From: Desulfobacteraceae bacterium
GTDB taxonomy: Bacteria > Desulfobacterota > Desulfobacteria > Desulfobacterales > Desulfobacteraceae
Length of the DNA stretch: 64,000 bases
Direction: 5' to 3'
NCBI GenBank assembly: GCA_016744295.1
Contig: JADGEQ010000018.1
Span: forward strand, 62,001-126,000
The stretch's first letter is position 1, and every line of letters starts with the position of its first letter. This document shows, one piece after another, positions 1 to 7,821 of this stretch. Position numbers and translations under genes: made by a program. The notes beneath the pieces were generated by a model. The model was not told the DNA's origin and made no database searches. It saw only the letters and a list, made by a program, of their open reading frames with translations.

Positions 1-1
1 A

Positions 2-508
2 TTGGTAACTTATTTCAGCCAGAGTGGAAACACAGAAAAAATAGCCAACGCCATCTGCGAAGAAGCAGCAAAGGCCAGTGATGCCGACTTGAAGAAACTT
101 GAAGAACTCACCCCCGATATGGTTGCAGAATATGATTGTATTTTTATTGGTTCACCTCTGCACTCAGGAAGCCTGGCAGCACCGGTAAAAGAATGTTTGG
201 GTGTTCTCAAGGAAACTTCCGGTCAGCAACTGGCGGGTTTTATTACCCATATGGCCCCTGCCTACCCAGAACAGGATATGGAAGCCTTTGCAGAACCCAT
301 GAAAGCCGCATGCAAAGAAAAAGGTATCGAATATAAAGGCTGTTTTGACTGTCAGGGCTTTCTGGCTGAATCCATGCACGCCATAGTGCAAAAAAAACTG
401 AATATGGATGATGATCAGTGGTCAGAAATGGTCAAGCAGATGACCGGCTGTCCGCGCCAGGAGGATGTGGAAAACGCCAAAACATTTGTTAAAGAGCTCT
501 TTGCATAA
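2..508 (+). CDS. Flavodoxin family protein (5' partial)
   Basis: Small FMN-binding electron carrier or flavodoxin-like reductase. The first visible residues contain the S-Q-S-G-N-T phosphate-binding loop of flavodoxins, preceded by a hydrophobic beta strand, so the fold is clear. The frame is open to the window edge and the TTG at position 2 is inside the first strand of the family, so the true start lies a few codons upstream. Length (about 170 residues) fits short-chain flavodoxins. Two Cys near residues 114-117 (C-F-D-C) are unusual but not diagnostic. It ends in TAA and is followed by a strong palindrome. Partner and substrate cannot be told from the sequence. Confidence 0.85.
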   Translation: MVTYFSQSGNTEKIANAICEEAAKASDADLKKLEELTPDMVAEYDCIFIGSPLHSGSLAAPVKECLGVLKETSGQQLAGFITHMAPAYPEQDMEAFAEPMKAACKEKGIEYKGCFDCQGFLAESMHAIVQKKLNMDDDQWSEMVKQMTGCPRQEDVENAKTFVKELFA

Positions 509-575
509 AAAGGAAAGCCGGAATTAAATATAGATTCCATTTTGCGTGTTTTTCATTTCGTTTTCCGCATTACTT

Positions 576-607
576 TAGATGGCGTATATGCAATTATACG
601 CCATCTA
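576..607. terminator. 13-bp inverted repeat downstream of the flavodoxin gene
   Basis: Perfect 13-bp arms (576-588 and 595-607) with a 6-nt loop, starting 68 nt after the flavodoxin stop. There is no long T run, so it may be a weak or factor-assisted terminator or a palindromic operator. The symmetry is certain, the function is not. Confidence 0.5.
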
Positions 608-667
608 TTTAACGCGTTTTGGACAGGATAAGCTATAAAATCTGGAATTGCTGATAAAGTGATTAAG

Positions 668-886
668 ATGGGTGAGGCGCTGCCCGAATTTACACTTCCC
701 GATGTACAAGGCAATAGGGTAAGCATCAAAAATGCTTCTTGAAAAAGGACCCCTGACCTTATTTTTCAATTCTTGCCTGGTCAGCCAAATTCTTTCCTCA
801 TTATTTTTCTACCTGAAGGATATCTCGGACCGGCAGGTTCTGACCCGGGAGTTACAGATCATCTGCTTGAAGATTAATTATTATGG
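668..886 (+). pseudogene. Degenerate peroxiredoxin (AhpC/TSA-type) remnant
   Basis: An ATG at 668 opens a 24-codon stretch (GEALPEFTLPDVQGN) that matches the N-terminal beta-hairpin of thioredoxin-fold peroxiredoxins, then hits TGA at 740. The next expected segment (LLEKGPLTLFF) is in another frame from about 733, so there is a frameshift, and the catalytic-Cys region is unrecognisable. A third piece with no stops runs to about 886. Too short and too broken for a working enzyme. The TGA is not at the position of the peroxidatic Cys, so it was not read as selenocysteine. Confidence 0.55.
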
Positions 887-964
887 ATCGGTCAGGGTAA
901 ACATGGTAGCCTGACTATTAAGTATAAACTAAAATAATAATGCCTGATGCATGAAAGGAAAAAT

Positions 965-1669
965 ATGGGTTGTTTATGTCAGCAAATTGCCGGGGACGAT
1001 ATTGAGCTGTCTCCAACTTGTATCGGTAACCTTTGGATATTTGAAAAACTTGCCCCGGAAGATGTTCGAGCGCTTGCCAAAAAAGCGTTGAGAAAAAAAA
1101 TGAAAAAAGGGGAAACCGTATTCATGCAGGGCGATTCCGCCAACGAAGTCTTTCTCATCAAAGGGGGGCGCATTAAACTTACCAAAGTACTTGAGAACGG
1201 AACCGAACTGATGCTCGATCTGAGAAAATCCGGGGACTTTGTCGGAGAAAATATGTTTTCGGATGAAGGCGAATATCCTGTCAGCGCTGTCTGCCTTGAG
1301 GATACACTGACCTGTGGTTTTACCCGGAGCCAGTTTGAAGAACTGGTGCTCAAGCACCCAAGGGTTGGCCTCCAGGTCATTAAAACCCTGAGCGAACGAA
1401 TTTCCTGGCTGACCACCCGGGTTGGCAACCTTGCGGTAACAAACATTGAGGACCGCCTTTACCGGGTACTGAGCAATGTTGCAAAGGAACACGGAGCCCA
1501 AAGCCCCAAAGGGGTGGTGATTCAGTTCCCCTTGACCCACGAAGACTTGAGTTTTTTAACGGGTGCCCACAGAGTTTCAGTTACCCGGGCCATGAAAGCG
1601 CTGAAAGAGGCAGGTAAAATTGTCCTGGAAGGCAAACGGCTTATCCTGCCGGCCTTAACCATCGCTTAA
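965..1669 (+). CDS. CRP/FNR family transcriptional regulator with FNR-like cysteines
   Basis: Cytoplasmic DNA-binding regulator: cyclic-nucleotide-type effector domain (about residues 25-145), a long dimerisation helix, and a C-terminal winged helix-turn-helix with recognition helix near AHRVSVTRAMKAL. The ATG at 965 was preferred over one six codons upstream (947) because AAAGGAA lies at the right distance before it. Cys3, Cys5 and Cys19 lie at the N terminus, and Cys117 (LTCGF) lines up with Cys122 of E. coli FNR (MVCEI), so an oxygen- or NO-sensing Fe-S cluster is possible, although the N-terminal spacing (CXC-X13-C) is not that of E. coli FNR. In anaerobes such regulators often control nitrosative or oxidative stress genes. 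It stands alone with no obvious operon partner. Confidence 0.88.
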   Translation: MGCLCQQIAGDDIELSPTCIGNLWIFEKLAPEDVRALAKKALRKKMKKGETVFMQGDSANEVFLIKGGRIKLTKVLENGTELMLDLRKSGDFVGENMFSDEGEYPVSAVCLEDTLTCGFTRSQFEELVLKHPRVGLQVIKTLSERISWLTTRVGNLAVTNIEDRLYRVLSNVAKEHGAQSPKGVVIQFPLTHEDLSFLTGAHRVSVTRAMKALKEAGKIVLEGKRLILPALTIA

Positions 1670-1838
1670 GCGGTAAGGAAATTAGCAGATGAGGTTGACA
1701 CCTTGAACTCGAAAATCTCAATGATCTTAAAAATGCAATGCTTTTAGGGTAAGGGTCAAGGTTGAATCATCCACCTTAGCCCGGCGGGTCTGAATCAAGT
1801 GATATTTAATTGTTAACTTATAAAGGAAGTATTCTGAA

Positions 1839-2642
1839 ATGCCTCACATCAATAATCCCATGGAAATTTTCAAGTTGCTGAATGGGACAAACTGTAGAGA
1901 ATGTAATGAAAAAACCTGTCTGGCATTTGCCGTGGCAGTGTTTAAGGAAAAAAGACCGATACATGCATGTCCTTATCTTGAAAAAGAGGTGACTGACAAG
2001 TATGGAGGGGAAATTTTAAAACCCAATACTGTTGACGAATATAAGACAGAAGCCATTCAAGCCTTAAAACAGAAGATAACTGCAATTGATCTTTCCGAAG
2101 CAGCAGAACGCCTGGGGGCAAAGTTTTCCAATGAGAAACTGACCCTAAAGATTTTTGGTAAGAATTTCAGCGTTGATACCAAGGGCAACCTGTCGTCTGA
2201 AGTTCATATCAATGCATATATGGTCGTACCGGTATTGAACCATATTTTGAACAGCAGGGGTAAATCTCCCCATGGGGATTGGATTACCTTCCGGGAGTTG
2301 ACCGGCGGGCCTTCCCGGTATGCGCATTTTCAGCAACGTTGTGAAACGCCGCTGAAAAAGGTTGCCGATACCTATACGGATTTTTTTAAAGATATGCTGG
2401 CGATTTTTGACGGGAAAAAAATAGACAGTCATATCAGTTCTGATATTTCAATTGTTTTGCATCCCCTGCCGCTTTTTCCTGTAATGGTCTGCTACTGGAA
2501 ACCGGAAGATGGTCTTGAATCCAGTCTTCACATCTATTTTGATTCTGCATCTGATGACAATCTTGATATTGAATCCACCTATACATTGATTGAAGGTATT
2601 GCACTGATGTTCGAGAAAATTGCTTTACGGCATGGTGTTTAA
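1839..2642 (+). CDS. Fe-S-binding DUF3786 protein
   Basis: Family of unknown function common in anaerobic deltaproteobacteria and methanogens. The N terminus has a CX2CX4CX16C motif (Cys19, 22, 27, 44), the 4Fe-4S signature of the small Fe-S domain also found in corrinoid Fe-S proteins. The remainder (about residues 75-265) is the DUF3786 fold, including the typical segment HGDWITFRELTGGP. No signal peptide or membrane segment, so cytoplasmic. An AGGA ribosome site lies about 10 nt before the ATG. It is isolated: about 170 nt of non-coding DNA precede it and a hairpin follows. A role in one-carbon or corrinoid redox chemistry is only a guess from the Fe-S domain. Confidence 0.85.
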   Translation: MPHINNPMEIFKLLNGTNCRECNEKTCLAFAVAVFKEKRPIHACPYLEKEVTDKYGGEILKPNTVDEYKTEAIQALKQKITAIDLSEAAERLGAKFSNEKLTLKIFGKNFSVDTKGNLSSEVHINAYMVVPVLNHILNSRGKSPHGDWITFRELTGGPSRYAHFQQRCETPLKKVADTYTDFFKDMLAIFDGKKIDSHISSDISIVLHPLPLFPVMVCYWKPEDGLESSLHIYFDSASDDNLDIESTYTLIEGIALMFEKIALRHGV

Positions 2643-2687
2643 GGGCCCCAACTTAAAATAAGTTTTGTTCTATAAACTTTGGGGTCC
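2643..2687. terminator. Hairpin after the DUF3786 gene
   Basis: Nine-pair stem (2643-2651 with 2679-2687, one G-U) directly after the stop codon, with a long loop and no T run. Probably a transcript-end or mRNA-stability hairpin. Confidence 0.35.
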
Positions 2688-2818
2688 TAAGCAAGTTTAA
2701 GACGGAAGCGTGTTTAAAGAAAATAATCCCGCCCGGGTAGGAAGAAAATGGCCGGCCTTTGGCAAGGTCGGCCTGTTTTCTCCACTGGGAATCAGCCCGA
2801 TGCAGTTCTTTGCCCTGG

Positions 2819-2941
2819 GTATTTGGTGAGGCCACCACCGTCACCCTGGATAAATTCTGTTAGGTCGAAGATCCGTCGGAAATTTGGGATAAGGCCAATC
2901 AATTAGGACCGGAAATTGCCGAGAAAAAAAACGGGTATTGA
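2819..2941 (+). pseudogene. Unidentified gene remnant with in-frame TAG
   Basis: About 41 codons read as coding-like protein (VFGEATTVTLDKF, then VEDPSEIWDKANQL) and are interrupted by one TAG, ending at TGA just before the haloacid dehalogenase. No start codon or ribosome site. Family not recognised. The rest of the 2688-2961 gap holds a G/C-rich inverted repeat around 2750-2774 and nothing else that I can support. Confidence 0.3.
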
Positions 2942-2961
2942 TCTAGTGAAAGGGAGGACTC

Positions 2962-3648
2962 ATGTCACAGAAAAATCAGATTGACGGAATAAAAGCCTGT
3001 GTATTCGATGCTTATGGAACCTTATTTGACGTTCATTCAGCAGTGGGCAAATACCGTGAGCAATTAGGAGACTCGGCGGACAAGGTATCCATGCTCTGGC
3101 GGACAAAACAGCTGGAATATACCTGGCTGCGCAGCCTGATGCAAGATCATGCCGATTTTTGGCAGGTCACCCAAGATGCCCTTGATTTCGCTTTTGACGC
3201 CACCCAGATATCAGATCCGGATCTGAGAGAGGGCCTGATGAATGCGTATTTGAATTTGGAAGCTTACCCCGAAGTTTCGGACGCATTGTTTCTTTTAAAA
3301 ACCCGGGGATATAAATTGGCCATTCTGTCCAACGGCACACCTGACATGCTTGATTCAGCTGTCACAAATTCTGGTATAGCAGATTTAATAGATATGAACC
3401 TTTCCGTTGAAGATATTGGAATTTTCAAGCCTGATCCCAAGGTTTATCAACTTGCCGTTGATAAACTGGGTGTCCAGGCCCATGAAATCATATTCCAGTC
3501 TTCTAATGCCTGGGATGCGTATGGGGCTTCCGCATTTGGATTTAATGTTGCCTGGATCAACCGGTTTGGCCAGAGTAAAGAAAGACTGCCCGGCAATCCG
3601 GATTTTGAAATTAAAACCTTGATAGAATTAACAAAAATACTGAATTGA
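2962..3648 (+). CDS. HAD-superfamily haloacid dehalogenase, type II (L-2-haloacid dehalogenase-like)
   Basis: Hydrolase of the L-2-haloacid dehalogenase branch: an Asp nucleophile forms an ester with the substrate and releases halide. The nucleophile Asp16 lies in VFDAYGTLFDV. Motif II is LSNGTP, motif III the Lys in FKPDPKVYQLA, and the final motif is FQSSNAWDAYGASAFGF, close to that of characterised enzymes of this class. The length (228 aa) is typical. Clear AGGGAGG site before the ATG. No signal peptide. No transporter or other dehalogenation gene is adjacent, so the natural substrate (halogenated or other small organic acid, or phosphate ester) stays open. Confidence 0.9.
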   Translation: MSQKNQIDGIKACVFDAYGTLFDVHSAVGKYREQLGDSADKVSMLWRTKQLEYTWLRSLMQDHADFWQVTQDALDFAFDATQISDPDLREGLMNAYLNLEAYPEVSDALFLLKTRGYKLAILSNGTPDMLDSAVTNSGIADLIDMNLSVEDIGIFKPDPKVYQLAVDKLGVQAHEIIFQSSNAWDAYGASAFGFNVAWINRFGQSKERLPGNPDFEIKTLIELTKILN

Positions 3649-3802
3649 AGGTGAGCCTTTTGACAACCTGGTTTGGTTCAAGCCGTTCAGGCTGAGCAGC
3701 AACGCCTTTCAGGTCTGTCATCATGATAATCGCCTCTGGCCTCCTAATTCCATGGTCGATGGGTTCTTTCTGATCGAATCCATCCTTTTCGGCGAGATGT
3801 AA
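3644..3802 (+). pseudogene. Possible gene remnant after the dehalogenase
   Basis: A 52-codon open stretch overlaps the dehalogenase stop and has protein-like composition (EPFDNLVWFKPF, VCHHDNRLWPPNS) but no start codon or ribosome site. I do not recognise the family; it may be the 3' end of a deleted gene. The remainder of the gap up to 4005 (about 200 nt) shows no gene. Confidence 0.25.
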
Positions 3803-4005
3803 CGGCCAAACATTTTCATTAGAAGAGCAGTCGGTTATGCCAGCTTTTTATGTTCTTTTCTAGGATGGCTGAATTCAGTGTTTGCATATTCTATGCACCT
3901 CAAATTACACCTTCCAGCCACCCGGCGGCACACACTTTTATTTCCATTGCATAATAACTGCAAATATGAAAAAATTTAAAACAACAATTTTAATAAAGGA
4001 ACCCT

Positions 4006-4176
4006 ATGACCGAAGAAATCCTAAGCAATGAATGTTCAGATCCTACCCAGACCTTAACAGTCGAGTTACCTTGTCAGATGGTTGAAAGGATTGAGAGATA
4101 TGCCAAAAAAAATGAAACATCTGTGACAGGTGTCTTGATTGAGGCTTTGGACGGTTTTTTGCGAAAACAGAGATGA
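4006..4176 (+). CDS. Small ribbon-helix-helix (CopG/Arc-like) protein
   Basis: A 56-residue protein. The C-terminal half has the ribbon-helix-helix pattern: a short strand (LTVELP), a first helix (CQMVERIERYAKKN), a turn containing ETSVTG, and a second helix (VLIEALDGFLRKQ). Such proteins bind DNA as dimers and often repress their own operon or act as antitoxins. The ribosome site (AAAGGA) precedes the ATG. Its stop (4174-4176) is 4 nt before the start of the next gene, so the two are translated from one message. No toxin-like partner is nearby; the partner is a candidate selenoprotein metallochaperone, which suggests a metal- or redox-responsive regulator. That role is inference from position. 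Confidence 0.7.
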   Translation: MTEEILSNECSDPTQTLTVELPCQMVERIERYAKKNETSVTGVLIEALDGFLRKQR

Positions 4177-4180
4177 TTTT

Positions 4181-4420
4181 ATGAAAATACTGAAAAAAGA
4201 TGAGCAAATTTGTTATTGCTTCGGATATACAGTTGCGGATATTGAATCTGATGCCTTAGCCAATTCACAGTCCTTGATCATGGAAAAGATTGTATCCGAA
4301 AAGAGGGCAGGGGGATGCAATTGTTCTAAGAAAAATCCTAAAGGTAGATGATGTATTTCTGATGTCCGCCAGGTGGTGGATAGAGTTCTTGGCAGGGGTG
4401 AGTCTTTAATAAAAATATAG
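4181..4420 (+). CDS. Candidate selenoprotein: CopZ/BFD-like [2Fe-2S] metallochaperone (TGA 4349-4351 = Sec)
   Basis: With TGA read as selenocysteine this is a 79-residue protein. Cys11 and Cys13 (CYC) and Cys46 and Cys48 (CNC) form the CXC...CXC ligand set of BFD-like [2Fe-2S] domains, as in the N-terminal domain of archaeal CopZ. The family continues with a conserved N-P-x-G-R-C-C motif; here the sequence reads NPKGR-U-C, with TGA in place of the first Cys (residue 57). The frame after TGA stays open for 22 codons and looks like the normal family C terminus (CISDVRQVVDRVLG) before TAG at 4418. A hairpin with SECIS features follows the TGA. A conventional reading would give a 56-residue protein lacking the redox Cys pair. 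It is translationally close to the RHH gene upstream. Likely role: copper or other metal delivery, or redox-linked metal transfer, in the cytoplasm; substrate not proven. Confidence 0.75.
4363..4382 (+). promoter_or_regulatory. Bacterial SECIS-like hairpin for the metallochaperone
   Basis: Eight-pair stem (4363-4370 with 4375-4382, two G-U pairs) closed by the 4-nt loop AGGT. The loop begins 20 nt after the TGA and carries a G in its first two positions, matching published rules for bacterial SECIS elements bound by SelB. Confidence 0.65.
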
Positions 4421-4519
4421 GCCAGCCGATTATTTAACCCGCTGGCTGATACCCTGAATTTCCGCTTTATTGTAACGAGGTGGACGGCGTGACATCTAAT
4501 TTCGCTTATAGACCCGTGA

Positions 4520-5695
4520 TCACAGATATCCAGGCCCCTTTTTTATAAGTTCATCCGCTATCACAAGACGCCGTATATCCGATGTTCCCGCCCCGATTTC
4601 CAATAATTTTGCATCCCGGTAAAAACGATTGATGGGATAATCAAGGGTGTAGCCGTAGCCTCCGTGGAGTTGAAGTGATTCATCCGTTGCCTGGCTTGCC
4701 ACTTGGCCTGCAAGCAAAATAGCTGCTGCCGCAAGTTTGTGGATTTCAGTTCCCCTGCCGCCCCGGTCAGATTTGCATGCAACCAGTGCCGACCGGTATA
4801 TGAGCCAGCGGGCAGACTCAATCTGAGTATACATGTTTGCAAGCTTTGCCTTAACCATTTGAAAATCGCTTATGGGCTGATTAAACTGCTTTCTGGATTT
4901 GGTATATTTAAGTCCAAGTTCTAAAGCTGTCTGTCCAATTCCAAGAGAAATTCCGGCAACGGCCACTCGCTCTGTATCAAGTCCTGTCATCATGACATTG
5001 ATGCCGCCGTTTATTTCTCCCACAACATTTTCCACCGGTACCCGGCAATCATTGAAGATCAGTTCACTTGTGGGGGAGCAGCAATGTCCCATTTTTTCTA
5101 TTTTCAGGCCCGCTGAAAATCCAGGGGTGCCTTTTTCCACGATGAATGCGGTTATGCCCCTTGCGCCTTTATCAAGATCAGTTTTGGTGTATACCAAGGC
5201 AATGTCTGCTTCAGGTGCATTGGTAATAAACATTTTGTTGCCGTTAATTATAAAATTCTCCCCATCCCTTATTGCCGTGGTCTGAATACCGACGGCATCG
5301 GATCCTGCGCCGGGTTCTGTCAGCCCTAGGCAGCCAACAAGATCTCCGCTGCAAAGGCCCGGCAGATATTTTTGTTTTTGTTCCTTTGAGGCATTATGTT
5401 CAATGTTGTGGGCGCAAAGATTGGTGTGGGCGACATAGGAGAGAGCAATCCCGGGACAGACCCTTGATATCTGCTCCACCACCAGGGTAAAGGTGAACTT
5501 ATCCATGCCGGATCCGCCGTACGCTTCGGGTATTCCGATGCCAAGAAGTCCCAGCTCTCCAAAGGTTTTCCATATCCCTTCAGGAAGGTGGCACTTCCGG
5601 TCAAGTTCATCTGCAATTGGAGCGATTTCCTTGCGCATGAATTCCTTGACATTCTTCTGAATCATTTTTTGTTCCCGACTGAGTTCAAAATCCAT
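4520..5695 (-). CDS. Acyl-CoA dehydrogenase, isovaleryl-CoA dehydrogenase-like
   Basis: FAD enzyme that introduces the alpha-beta double bond in a short branched acyl-CoA and passes electrons to ETF. About 391 residues with the three ACAD domains: N-terminal helices, the beta domain with CLGLTEPGAGSD and FITNA, and the C-terminal helices with LHGGYGYTLDYPINRFYRDAK. The catalytic position of medium-chain enzymes (Glu in YEGT) is Ala here (GAGTSD), while Glu is present in LDTERVAVAG (about residue 242), the place of the catalytic base in isovaleryl-CoA dehydrogenase. This, together with the MCC-like genes upstream, supports leucine/isovalerate oxidation. GGAG lies before the ATG. Last gene of a four-gene minus-strand operon (15 nt after the carboxyltransferase). 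Confidence 0.88.
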   Translation of the reverse strand: MDFELSREQKMIQKNVKEFMRKEIAPIADELDRKCHLPEGIWKTFGELGLLGIGIPEAYGGSGMDKFTFTLVVEQISRVCPGIALSYVAHTNLCAHNIEHNASKEQKQKYLPGLCSGDLVGCLGLTEPGAGSDAVGIQTTAIRDGENFIINGNKMFITNAPEADIALVYTKTDLDKGARGITAFIVEKGTPGFSAGLKIEKMGHCCSPTSELIFNDCRVPVENVVGEINGGINVMMTGLDTERVAVAGISLGIGQTALELGLKYTKSRKQFNQPISDFQMVKAKLANMYTQIESARWLIYRSALVACKSDRGGRGTEIHKLAAAAILLAGQVASQATDESLQLHGGYGYTLDYPINRFYRDAKLLEIGAGTSDIRRLVIADELIKKGPGYL

Positions 5696-5710
5696 ATTTT
5701 TTTATCTCCT

Positions 5711-7315
5711 TCATATTCTTAAGACCCCATTGGGGGTTTCATTAAATTCACGATTCAGCGCTGCGGACAAAGACATCCCCAATACCTTGCGGGTATCCAC
5801 CGGGTCAATTATCCCGTCATCCCAAATTTCCGAGGTGGCGTAATAGGCACTGCTTTTTTCCATGTAGTCCTGGGCAATGTTGTCGTGGATTTTTTCCTTT
5901 TCTCCAGGTGCAAGCTCCTTGCCCTGCCTTTGTAATGCCTTTAACCGAATCTGGGTCAGGGTTTTTGCCGCCTGTTCCCTTCCCATGACGGAAATCTGTG
6001 AGTTGGGCCAGGAAAATAGAAAACGCGGATCGTATGAACGGCCGCACATGGCGTAATTACCGGCACCAAAGCTGCCGTTTGTCATGACGGTAAGCTTGGG
6101 TACATCCAGATTGGCCTGAACCATGAGCATTTTTGCGCCGTCTTTTGTGATGCCGCCATGTTCATATGATTTGCCGATCATGAATCCTGTGATATTCTGT
6201 AAAAAGATTATCGGTACACGGTCCCGGTTGCAGATCTGCATGAACTGAGTGCATTTTTGCGCACTGTCGGAAAAGAGTACGCCATTATTACCTATGATTC
6301 CGATTTTCCAGCCAAACAGGAAGGCAAATCCGCAGACCAGGGTTGTGCCGTAGGCAGGCTTAAATTCATGAAATCGGCTGCCGTCCACAATCCGTGCGAT
6401 TACATCCCGAATATCAAATTGTTTTTTTATATCATCAGGGATAATGCCGTAGAGTTCTTTGGGATCGTAGTAAGGCTCTTCAGATTCCCTCTTTTCAAGA
6501 CTCACCTTGGTTTCCCGTGGAAATGTTCCCACAATTTCACGGACAAGCGCAAGCCCTTCGGGTTCTGAATCCACGGCGTAGTCAGCCGTGCCGCTGATGG
6601 CGCTGTGTACATCTGCGCCACCCAGTTCATCAGCCGTGACCTCTTCCCCTGTGGCAGCCTTGACCAAGGGAGGGCCGCCCAAAAATACTCCGGTGCCCCG
6701 TACCATTATGGAGTAGTCACAGAGTGTCGGAATATAGGCACCCCCGGCTGTGCTGTGTCCCAGCACCAGTGCCACCTGTTTTACGCCCATGGCGCTTAAC
6801 TTGCATTGGTTTCTAAACATCCGGCCGGCCATGTATCTGTCTGGAAACAGCCCGGACTGCAAGGGTAAAAATGCGCCGGCCGCATCCACCAGGTGAATCA
6901 TGGGCAGGCAGTTTTCAATGGCAATATCCAGGGTCCGAACCATTTTTTTTACGGTAAGGGGATACCAGGCACCTCCCTTGATAGAACTGTCACTGGCCAT
7001 GATAAGCACTTCGCGCCCATTGACAATACCGATACCTGAAACCACACCGGCTGATGGAACTGTTCCCTCATAGGCCATGTTGGCTGCCAGGGTGGAAAGT
7101 TCCATAAATGGTGTCCCAGGATCTAAAAGAAGGTCAATGCGTTCCCGAACCAGCAGTTTTTTTTGTTTTCGTAATCGTGTGATGTCCCGCTCTGGTCTAT
7201 CAAACCGGGCTTTTCTCTGGCACTCGTGAAAGGTTTTCATTCGCTTATGATTGTGCTGCTCATAGGTCCGGAATTCAGCGGATTGTGTATCTACGCTTGA
7301 TTTTATACGGCGCAT
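5711..7315 (-). CDS. Acyl-CoA carboxylase carboxyltransferase subunit (methylcrotonyl-CoA carboxylase beta-like)
   Basis: Transfers CO2 from carboxybiotin to an acyl-CoA. At 534 residues it has the length of MCC beta subunits and both crotonase-like lobes. Family segments include the oxyanion-hole region HSTAGGAYIPTLCDYSI, FLGGPPLVKAATGEEV and, in the C lobe, NGSFGAGNYAMCGRSYDPRF. Methylcrotonyl-CoA is the likely substrate because the next gene encodes an isovaleryl-CoA-dehydrogenase-like enzyme, whose product is methylcrotonyl-CoA. A related branched or geranyl-type CoA cannot be excluded. AGGAGG precedes the ATG, and the start is 1 nt after the stop of the biotin carrier gene, so the three carboxylase parts are co-translated. 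Cytoplasmic complex. Confidence 0.88.
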   Translation of the reverse strand: MRRIKSSVDTQSAEFRTYEQHNHKRMKTFHECQRKARFDRPERDITRLRKQKKLLVRERIDLLLDPGTPFMELSTLAANMAYEGTVPSAGVVSGIGIVNGREVLIMASDSSIKGGAWYPLTVKKMVRTLDIAIENCLPMIHLVDAAGAFLPLQSGLFPDRYMAGRMFRNQCKLSAMGVKQVALVLGHSTAGGAYIPTLCDYSIMVRGTGVFLGGPPLVKAATGEEVTADELGGADVHSAISGTADYAVDSEPEGLALVREIVGTFPRETKVSLEKRESEEPYYDPKELYGIIPDDIKKQFDIRDVIARIVDGSRFHEFKPAYGTTLVCGFAFLFGWKIGIIGNNGVLFSDSAQKCTQFMQICNRDRVPIIFLQNITGFMIGKSYEHGGITKDGAKMLMVQANLDVPKLTVMTNGSFGAGNYAMCGRSYDPRFLFSWPNSQISVMGREQAAKTLTQIRLKALQRQGKELAPGEKEKIHDNIAQDYMEKSSAYYATSEIWDDGIIDPVDTRKVLGMSLSAALNREFNETPNGVLRI

Positions 7316-7316
7316 C

Positions 7317-7820
7317 CTAGGCTTCCTCCTTTTTTACTAGAGTGACCAGTATTGCATTTTTATCAAAACTGCTTCCCGGTTCAAAATGGATCTGTTCCAC
7401 TTCACCATCCCGGGGGGCCGTAATTATGGTAAGAATTTTCATGCTTTCGATGGTCATCATGGGGTGACCCTTGGTAATTTTTTCCCCCTGGGCGACCTGA
7501 ATTTCCACCACCATTCCCGGCATGGGAGCGCAGGCGGTATCACTGCCGGAGCCTGCTTCCTGTGCAGCCTGGTCCACAGGATTTACTATGTCCAGGGTGA
7601 ATGTTCTGTCAAATGCCCTGATATAGGCTGTTTCACCCTTAACTGCCATCTGTATAGTTTCTTTTTTGTCTCCCAGTTGAATGGTATAGTGACATTTTCC
7701 CTGGTGAATCAGCCGAGTGGATTGGGGTGTACTCTCTTCCACTTGAAGATGCCGGTCATCGGGCTGTCCTATAACCGTTACCGTATGGTGTCCATCAAAT
7801 AAGTCTATTCTGCGCTGCAT
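7317..7820 (-). CDS. Biotin carboxyl carrier subunit of acyl-CoA carboxylase
   Basis: Carries biotin between the carboxylase and the carboxyltransferase. The C-terminal lipoyl/biotinyl domain contains PMPGMVVEIQVAQGEK and the acceptor motif E-S-M-K-I with the biotinylated Lys. The N-terminal part resembles the linker/BT region that joins the subunits in MCC alpha. A longer reading from 7880 overlaps the biotin carboxylase; the ATG at 7820 was chosen because it follows the upstream stop by 1 nt and has GGAG at the right distance, giving 167 residues. So the usual single MCC alpha chain is here split into two genes. Confidence 0.85.
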   Translation of the reverse strand: MQRRIDLFDGHHTVTVIGQPDDRHLQVEESTPQSTRLIHQGKCHYTIQLGDKKETIQMAVKGETAYIRAFDRTFTLDIVNPVDQAAQEAGSGSDTACAPMPGMVVEIQVAQGEKITKGHPMMTIESMKILTIITAPRDGEVEQIHFEPGSSFDKNAILVTLVKKEEA

Positions 7821-7821
7821 A

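Noticed and set aside
668..742. Reading TGA 740 of the peroxiredoxin remnant as selenocysteine
   Set aside because: The TGA is not at the catalytic position, and the expected family sequence continues in a different frame, so a frameshifted remnant explains it better.
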